This document shows positions 35,201 through 38,260 of a stretch of DNA of 38,260 bases, piece after piece. The notes under the pieces were generated by a model. It worked only from the letters and a program-made list of their open reading frames with translations. It was not told the DNA's origin and made no database searches. The position numbers and the translations under genes were made by a program. The number at the start of each line of letters is the position of its first letter. Position 1 is the first letter of the stretch. Source of the DNA: Acanthaster planci (taxonomy: Eukaryota > Echinodermata > Asteroidea > Valvatida > Acanthasteridae); the NCBI RefSeq assembly GCF_001949145.1, contig NW_019091590.1, forward strand, positions 126,001 to 164,260, in the 5' to 3' direction.

Positions 35201-37313
35201 TCACACCTCCGGACAGAGTTTTCCGGTTGGGCAGACCACGGTAGTGTACACCTTCAGGGATTCAGCCAGAAACAGTGCTGAGTGTCGGTTCAATGTCGTT
35301 GTGCAACAAAGAGGCAAGTCCAATTCTGTAAAGATTCAGTAGTGCTTTTTAAAGATGAAATTAAGCTTCTCAGTCTTAAAGGTACACGTATATTGCGATT
35401 TCAATCATAACAACAGATTGAATGGTTATATCGTGTTGTTGGTGTACAAATAAAAAAATGGTGCAGTGTGCAGTTATATATTTTATTTTGCCCTGTTTTA
35501 TTTTGAAAAAGACAGGAACTGTTTACCAAGCAGTGGATAGATATTGTTAGCTATTAATCCAGGTGCTTCATGAAGCACCTAGATTAGCACCTAGTTTTCA
35601 TGAAACTGATATTTGGAAATCGCTCAAAAGGAGAAATTTTTAATGTGTAAGAATCATCGCAAATTGAAGTGTTTCATATAAGGGGCATTAGGTCGAATTT
35701 CAGTCAAGGAGAGTGATTTATGTTGGAATGGGAGCATTTTGAAAATATTGTTTCATACGCGACTGAATTAGTACTGGAGAACAATGATATGTCTCCACAA
35801 GGATACAAATTTCTGAAAATTGGGCTCTCATACACAGCGTAGCATCATTATGTTTTAGGTCTTTCAATCTGAGCAAGTAAAGAAAATTGTTAAAGTTACA
35901 ACTAAAAATCTTATTTTGGAAGTCACAAGACAAATTTTTACAGATAATCAACATCATAAAAGTCTAAAATAGTTGAAGAATAGATTAGAAGATTTGAATA
36001 AAGCTCCTCAAAGGGATTATAAATGCAATATGCACCCTGTATGCCCGTGGTTCTTCATAAGCAACATTCCTCTTCATTATGTGGCTTATTTAAAGTGGCA
36101 TATTATGGAAGTTTCATTAACAAAATTATGCTGTGCTAGAAACCGTCATCGTTTCCACCAAGAGACTAATTGGCCCAAAATCATGGTGTTTTAAATATAT
36201 ATCCCTTTTTTCACAAAATCAATTAGGTCTACTTAAATCAGTCAAATCATAATGATCTCTTCAGGGAAAAATTCAACTTAACCTCATTTGTCATTTTCGT
36301 AAGAAGAGAAAGATTTCTGCCCTAAGAACATGTAAAGTGCTAGCACTTCGGGCAAAACCATGGAAAAAACTTGGTTTGTTGTTTCCCAAAATGTATATAA
36401 ATGTAACGATTTTGCACCTGGCATGCACTATGGCCAAAGCATGTACTGTATGTGTGTGCCATTTTCACAGAGACAAAAGCCACATTTTTAAATGATTTCT
36501 ATAAATATTATTTTGTAGTCTGGTGTCATTTAAAATCCCCTTTGTCATGAACTAGCATTGGATGAGTCAAAGAAATGCTATATTTGGGGGGAATTAATTT
36601 TTTGAAAAAGAGGCCTAATTCAAATGTGATTTATCTTAACTATTTTTACTCTCTGGTAAGACTTTCGTCTCTTCGTCAAAACGGTGACGAAATGATTGCT
36701 TTTTTTCATTTGAGTATCCAGTTTTTAATGATGTTCATTTAGATCATTTGGCCAATCAACAACCTCATTGAAAAAAATTTTCTTCATTCATAAAACTGGA
36801 CTTCACAATCTTACCACAATATTTCTGAAGCTCTTAAAGCTGCTTGGAATTACCAAATCGTCTTGCTCCTCTATTAACCCAAATGACTTAATCATATACT
36901 ACCATCTTTGCATAAGTTAGTTTTATTTAATCATTATTGCCTGGCCTCAGTGGACGGCACTCTACCTACCATCCAGTTCTGTCCATCTGTATGACATCAG
37001 CCAGAAGGTGTCTTTTGGTGTTCCAAGTACAAATGATTGTGTGTTTGTTTCTTTGCTACAGAGGATAGCACTCCACCTACAATCCAGACATGCCCATCTA
37101 ACATCAACCGGGAGGTATCTCTTGGTGTTCCAGGTGGAATTATCAACTGGACACCACCGACTGCCACTGATAATTCGGGTCAGACACCCACTGTGTCATC
37201 CACTCACACCCCAGGATCCACCTTCACTGTCGGCACAACTACAGTTACTTACACTTTTCGAGACCAGGCAGGCAATACCAACGTCTGTCAGTTTGATGTC
37301 ACAATAACAGCAG
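23185..37313 (+). CDS. Multi-exon gene, 5' part: signal peptide / EGF / CUB / five HYR domains
   Basis: The model joins eight exons: 23185-23251, 29021-29149, 30470-30844, 31470-31721, 33051-33305, 33826-34077, 35059-35313 and 37062-37313. They give 1,837 coding bases (612 codons plus one base) without a stop. Every intron is phase 1, so each internal exon is a symmetric 1-1 module, as is usual for shuffled extracellular domains. The predicted product starts with a signal peptide, then one EGF-like domain, one CUB-like domain and five tandem HYR (hyalin repeat) domains; it would be secreted or displayed at the cell surface. HYR domains are known as Ig-fold adhesion modules in hyalin and related proteins, so a role in adhesion or matrix is inferred. 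The 3' end lies outside the window: exon 8 ends at a splice donor, and further exons are expected. I do not recognise a named orthologue. The domain exons are secure; linkage of exon 1 to the rest rests on phase and on the need for a signal peptide. Confidence 0.75.
23252..25023 (+). other. Intron 1, proximal part
   Basis: Begins with the GTAAGT donor. The content is AT-rich with poly-A/T tracts (about 23790-23812). No exon, RNA or clear repeat is supported. Confidence 0.5.
25024..25089. repeat. Near-perfect 30-bp inverted repeat (hairpin)
   Basis: The left arm 25024-25053 (ccccagaactgtggggtc and on) and right arm 25060-25089 are reverse complements with two mismatches in 30, around a six-base loop. 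Outside the stem both flanks also carry taggcc-type sequence (25011 and 25103), so the symmetry extends imperfectly to about 25009-25110. It lies within intron 1. It could be a small foldback transposon or, if transcribed, a stable RNA hairpin; nothing here decides between these. Confidence 0.85.
25625..26560 (-). mobile_element. Degenerate 5'-truncated CR1/L2-type LINE (reverse transcriptase end)
   Basis: Read on the minus strand, this gives the C-terminal half of a non-LTR retrotransposon ORF2 with frameshifts and stops. In order: FNFGVPQGSRLGPVL (the GVPQGS motif of LINE reverse transcriptases); a decayed catalytic box GHADETQL in place of YADDTQL; the thumb motif KLNAGKTE; a NHVCKK segment; NQGATESLVHSLITSPLDN; and a terminal MYLFNKFYN before a stop near 25630. 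This order is typical of the CR1/L2 superfamily. It lies in intron 1 of the HYR gene, antisense to it, and is inactive. The 5' break is near 26480-26560, 80-150 bases before the neighbouring TTAA-bounded fold-back element. Confidence 0.82.
26637..27531. mobile_element. 895-bp fold-back element with long inverted arms bounded by TTAA
   Basis: Two arms of roughly 340 bases are inverted copies of each other: the left arm runs from 26637 to about 26996, the right arm from about 27172 to 27531, with a spacer of about 175 bases. Matching blocks include taacgttattttcaac, ccatattcatgag, tggtttgtaca and ttctttgctgatt. The outer ends are TTAAAGGG and CCCTTTAA, so the element is bounded by TTAA on both sides, the target duplicated by piggyBac-type transposases. 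No transposase reading frame is present, so it is non-autonomous. Arm identity by eye is about 70-75%, so it is old. Family assignment is inferred from the TTAA ends only. Confidence 0.75.
27532..28389 (+). other. Intron 1, distal part
   Basis: Between the TTAA-bounded element and the ACTAGCC repeats I see no exon or mobile-element signature. Confidence 0.45.
28390..28775. repeat. Paired ACTAGCC..GGCAAGTTA repeats
   Basis: The block ctagccccgaggcaagttag at about 28398 recurs as ctagcccactgggcaagtta at about 28692, each followed by T-rich sequence, then ttttact and a ggctggtctag or actagccagcagg motif. They are likely diverged units of one low-copy or interspersed repeat in intron 1, just upstream of exon 2. 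Confidence 0.45.
29021..29149 (+). CDS. Exon 2: EGF-like domain
   Basis: The exon follows a pyrimidine-rich acceptor (tgtttatgtttcag) and ends at AG before GTTGGT, phase 1 on both sides. The 43 residues hold six cysteines spaced C-x4-C-x6-C-x12-C-x1-C-x9-C, the EGF-like order, with the characteristic CEC pair (FICECSQPF) before the last cysteine. It begins with CPVNQCTD and ends near NCDQNL. No calcium-binding consensus (D-x-D/N-E) is present at the start, so it is probably a non-calcium-binding EGF module. The donor GTTGGT is weaker than the others in this gene, but it is the one that keeps phase 1 and joins to the CUB exon. Confidence 0.8.
29530..29665 (+). repeat. Degenerate tandem repeat of ACTGACCA-type units
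   Basis: The stretch is an irregular series of gactgancca-like words: ctgactgatcagccc, gtgactgagcaacc, attgactgacacaccc, gttggaccaatggtcaacc, agactaaccagtcaac, ggattgactgaccaagc. It is a decayed minisatellite in the intron between the EGF-like and CUB-like exons. Confidence 0.6.
30470..30844 (+). CDS. Exon 3: CUB-like domain
   Basis: This exon encodes 125 residues read as N-Q-Q-V-I-T-C-Y-G-E-S-C and onward. CUB hallmarks include a G-x-F-A-S-x-N-Y-P-x-P-Y motif near the start (TGTFASQNYPNPYNPRF), then I-V-F-S-F-D-S-P-F-G-V-E and a DELYIGRG strand, and finally a GFRVRWF end, which is the usual CUB terminal strand. Only two closely spaced cysteines (ITCYGESC) are present; the second cysteine pair of classical CUB domains is missing, as in some divergent invertebrate CUB domains. 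The acceptor after catgaacag keeps phase 1. An AG eight bases further in (after taatcag) would give phase 0 and is less consistent. The donor is AG before GTACGT, phase 1. Confidence 0.82.
31470..31721 (+). CDS. Exon 4: HYR domain 1 (type A)
   Basis: A single-exon HYR domain of 84 codons, flanked by the acceptor ttgttgcag and the donor G-GTGAGT, phase 1 on both sides. Signature pieces are VDNIPPVIACPGD at the start, NWSPATASDNSG in the middle, then LTYTATDASANSASCTF at the end. The two conserved cysteines (IACP and SCTF) are expected to pair in the Ig-like fold. At nucleotide level it is about 87% identical to exon 6 (32 differences in 252 by eye) and clearly less similar to exons 5, 7 and 8. 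The intron sequence on either side also resembles that around exon 6. Confidence 0.93.
32048..32524. mobile_element. AT-rich insertion with repeated TTCGAATATTCG-like ends
   Basis: The intron between exons 4 and 5 is about 420 bases longer than except this block would predict when compared with its paralogue between exons 6 and 7. Intron sequence aligns on the left up to a cacgtca/cacgtct segment near 32030 and resumes at cacatatgtgcaccagctag (about 32528), which matches cacatatgcactaactag at about 34465. The block between is absent from the second copy. Its two ends carry related gaatattcg and gaatatccg motifs (32078-32115 and 32435-32515). I interpret it as a small non-autonomous transposon inserted after the duplication. 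The exact borders and target duplication are not resolved. Confidence 0.6.
33051..33305 (+). CDS. Exon 5: HYR domain 2 (type B, GC donor)
   Basis: An 85-codon HYR exon that follows the acceptor tgatggatggcag. It reads VDGVNPVITSCPND, then FWQAVTATDNSGTPPTV, then VVYTFMDSARNSAECRF. The two HYR cysteines are in TSCP and ECRF. The exon end has no GT donor in the right phase. Instead it ends AGAG followed by GCAAGT, a perfect consensus for the minor GC-AG intron class, and this keeps phase 1 into exon 6. The nearest GT, four bases further, would give phase 2. It is about 96% identical to exon 7 (10 differences in 255), most of them changing the amino acid. Confidence 0.92.
33826..34077 (+). CDS. 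Exon 6: HYR domain 3 (type A)
   Basis: An 84-codon HYR exon between the acceptor tcatttccttgcag and a GTGAGT donor, phase 1-1. It reads EDNLPPTIVCPGN at the start, TWSPATASDNSGVTPTV in the middle and LTYTATDANLNSASCTF at the end, with the two HYR cysteines in place. It is the paralogue of exon 4. Differences are concentrated in the first third and at the extreme end; the central stretch is nearly unchanged. The intron that precedes it shares recognisable blocks with the intron before exon 4 (for example an agatggtgcag-like segment), so the duplication included intron sequence. Confidence 0.93.
35059..35313 (+). CDS. Exon 7: HYR domain 4 (type B, GC donor)
   Basis: An 85-codon HYR exon after the acceptor tgatggacggcag. 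It reads VDGVDPVITSCPND, then FWQAVTATDNSGTPPTV, then VVYTFRDSARNSAECRF. It is the near-identical paralogue of exon 5, and like it ends AGAG followed by GCAAGT, a GC donor that preserves phase 1. Some 60-70 bases of intron after the donor are also alignable with the intron after exon 5 before similarity is lost. The preceding intron ends with the same cagagagtatt and tttcccccttg blocks as the intron before exon 5. Confidence 0.92.
35314..36950 (+). other. Intron after exon 7 (GC donor)
   Basis: The first 60-70 bases match the intron after exon 5. The rest is AT-rich, with the palindrome listed at 35561. A segment starting ttaaaggtacacg at 35383 looks like the end of a TTAA-type miniature element, but its partner end was not found. 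Confidence 0.5.
35561..35580. repeat. Perfect 20-bp palindrome
   Basis: The sequence aggtgcttcatgaagcacct is its own reverse complement, and a third copy of gcacctag follows at 35590. It lies in the intron after exon 7. It could be a small hairpin or a site for a dimeric DNA-binding protein; there is no further evidence. Confidence 0.7.
36951..37027 (+). pseudogene. Broken HYR exon stub upstream of exon 8
   Basis: This stretch follows an acceptor-like tgcctggcctcag and opens like a HYR exon: with a carried G it reads V-D-G-T-L-P-T-I-Q-F-C-P-S and then hits TGA. It aligns with the first 75 or so bases of exon 8 (shared blocks include ccatc, acatca and tcttttggtgttcca versus tctcttggtgttcca), with about four extra bases that shift the frame. 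Similarity stops at about 37027, just before the acceptor of exon 8. I read it as the 5' remnant of a duplicated exon that lost its remaining two thirds. Confidence 0.7.
37062..37313 (+). CDS. Exon 8: HYR domain 5
   Basis: An 84-codon HYR exon after the acceptor tctttgctacag, ending at CAG before GTATAC, phase 1-1. It reads EDSTPPTIQTCPSN at the start, INWTPPTATDNSGQTPTV in the middle, and VTYTFRDQAGNTNVCQF at the end, with the two cysteines in QTCP and VCQF. It belongs to neither the exon 4/6 nor the exon 5/7 pair and is the last coding exon seen. Its donor shows that the gene continues to the right of the window, past the Penelope-like insertion that starts about 35 bases into the next intron. 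Confidence 0.92.
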
Positions 37314-37344
37314 GTATACAGTTGCCATGAACTTCTTTCTTAAA

Positions 37345-38260
37345 TTTGTTAACAAACCAAGAATCCTTCTAGGTCATCTACAAGATTAAGCCTGGAAATG
37401 GTGGCGGCCTCGGAGGAGGGAACATTTGTGAAGAGGAAGATGACGTCAAAAGCGACCATGATGTCGTCTAGCTGAAACATGAGGCCTTGAATGAAGCTGG
37501 TAAACTGGTCTGAATTTTGGATGTGGCGTTCAATGTTGATAACCACAGGGTTGCAGTATCTTGGAAAGATATCTGGCTGTGTTTTAAGTTTGACCCTCTC
37601 TTGGTGTGACGATGGGGTGTTGTGGGGTGTCTGCCTTGTGGATCTTGGGTTGCCCAAAGAAGCTTGGGCATTTGGAATTGGCAGGCCAGAGTTGTCTGTA
37701 CAAGGACTGGGAGATACCGCTGGAGTGCTGAAGGGAGAGGAGCTTTTGCTGTAGCTTTCTCTCAATAGCGGGGATAGAATCTTCCTTGAGAGTAAAGTAG
37801 CAGCCGGAGTCAAGAATTTCTGCTACCTTCTTGTCGTCATACTCAGTCTTGTCCATGACCACGGTGGCATTCCCCTTGTCTGCCTGGAGGATGTGGATGG
37901 TCTTGTCTTGGTGTAGGGATGTGATGGCTGACCGGTCTTGTCTTGAGAGATTGGGCTTGGCAGGCTTGTGTTTCAGGAGGGCTTGGTTGATTTGCAGGCG
38001 GATCTCGTTGGCTGTAGACTTATGAAGAAGGCAAATGGCTGGTTTGGTGCACTGGATGACCTCTTCAACGGGTAAGTGCTGGGGGTTAGGGCATAGTTCA
38101 TGCCCAGCAACAGGACTTTTGTCTCGTCCGCAGAGAGGGACCTATGACTGAGGTTGACTTCAGTGTGCCAAGTGAAAGATTCTTCAGAGTGGAGATGGAG
38201 TTTGTTGTGGTATTGACTGGAGGTAGCTGAACATTTCAGCAGACCGGGGAATTGAGGCCG
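37345..38260 (-). mobile_element. Penelope-like element, reverse transcriptase fragment
   Basis: Read from the right edge on the minus strand, with a few frameshifts, the segment gives the N-terminal part and first core motifs of a Penelope-like reverse transcriptase. In order: VNLSHRSLSADETKVLLLGMN; ADKGNATVVMDKTEYDDK; ERKLQQKLLSLQ; FFGQPKIHKADTPQHPIV; and then VAFDVIFLFTNVP, which holds the first catalytic aspartate. These motifs are characteristic of the family. Similarity ends at about 37345, before the YxDD box and the GIY-YIG endonuclease, so the copy is 3'-truncated there; its 5' end lies beyond the window. It is inserted antisense in the intron after exon 8 and is inactive as seen. 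Confidence 0.88.

Noticed and set aside
1-38260. CRISPR array, rRNA genes, bacterial operons or ribosome binding sites
   Set aside because: No regularly spaced identical repeats or rRNA-like stretch was seen, and the exon-intron structure shows eukaryotic nuclear DNA.

Overview
The window looks like nuclear DNA of a marine invertebrate deuterostome, most likely an echinoderm or hemichordate, with a cephalochordate as the main alternative. The reasons are these: small phase-1 exons separated by kilobase introns with GT-AG (and some GC-AG) borders; HYR (hyalin repeat), CUB and EGF-like exons in one gene; many degenerate transposons; and an excess of the octamers TAGGCCTA and TACATGTA. No bacterial-type gene, rRNA, intact tRNA or CRISPR array was seen. 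The species assignment is an inference.

Bases 1 to about 23,000 hold no gene I can establish. They are mostly intergenic-looking sequence with several unlabelled mobile-element remnants: two copies of a palindromic family carrying opposed CCAAT motifs (2.55 and 3.84 kb), a diverged direct repeat (4.32 and 5.08 kb, partly again at 19.8 kb), a 221-bp short inverted-repeat element (8.07 kb), a tRNA-derived SINE head on the minus strand (9.96 kb), a hAT-like fragment family (13.69 and 21.3 kb), a hairpin at 16.14 kb and a 1.24-kb element with about 140-bp inverted ends (17.93-19.17 kb). A GC-richer island at 10.4-12.5 kb has a possible signal-peptide first exon and a weak REJ-like reading frame. 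Both are tentative.

From 23,185 to the right edge, the plus strand carries the 5' part of one multi-exon gene for a secreted or cell-surface protein: signal peptide exon, EGF-like exon, CUB-like exon, then five HYR exons. All seven visible introns are phase 1, so the exons join into one open frame of 612 codons plus one base. The gene is cut off by the window end. HYR exons 4 and 6 are one paralogous pair (about 87% identical) and exons 5 and 7 another (about 96%), together with their flanking introns: a two-exon unit was duplicated in tandem. Exons 5 and 7 both end in a non-canonical GC splice donor. A broken HYR exon stub lies just upstream of exon 8.

The introns carry further mobile DNA: a 5'-truncated CR1/L2-type LINE (25.6-26.6 kb, minus), an 895-bp fold-back element bounded by TTAA (26.64-27.53 kb), a near-perfect 30-bp hairpin (25.02 kb), an AT-rich insertion that dates after the exon duplication (32.05-32.52 kb) and a Penelope-like reverse transcriptase fragment on the minus strand at the right edge.
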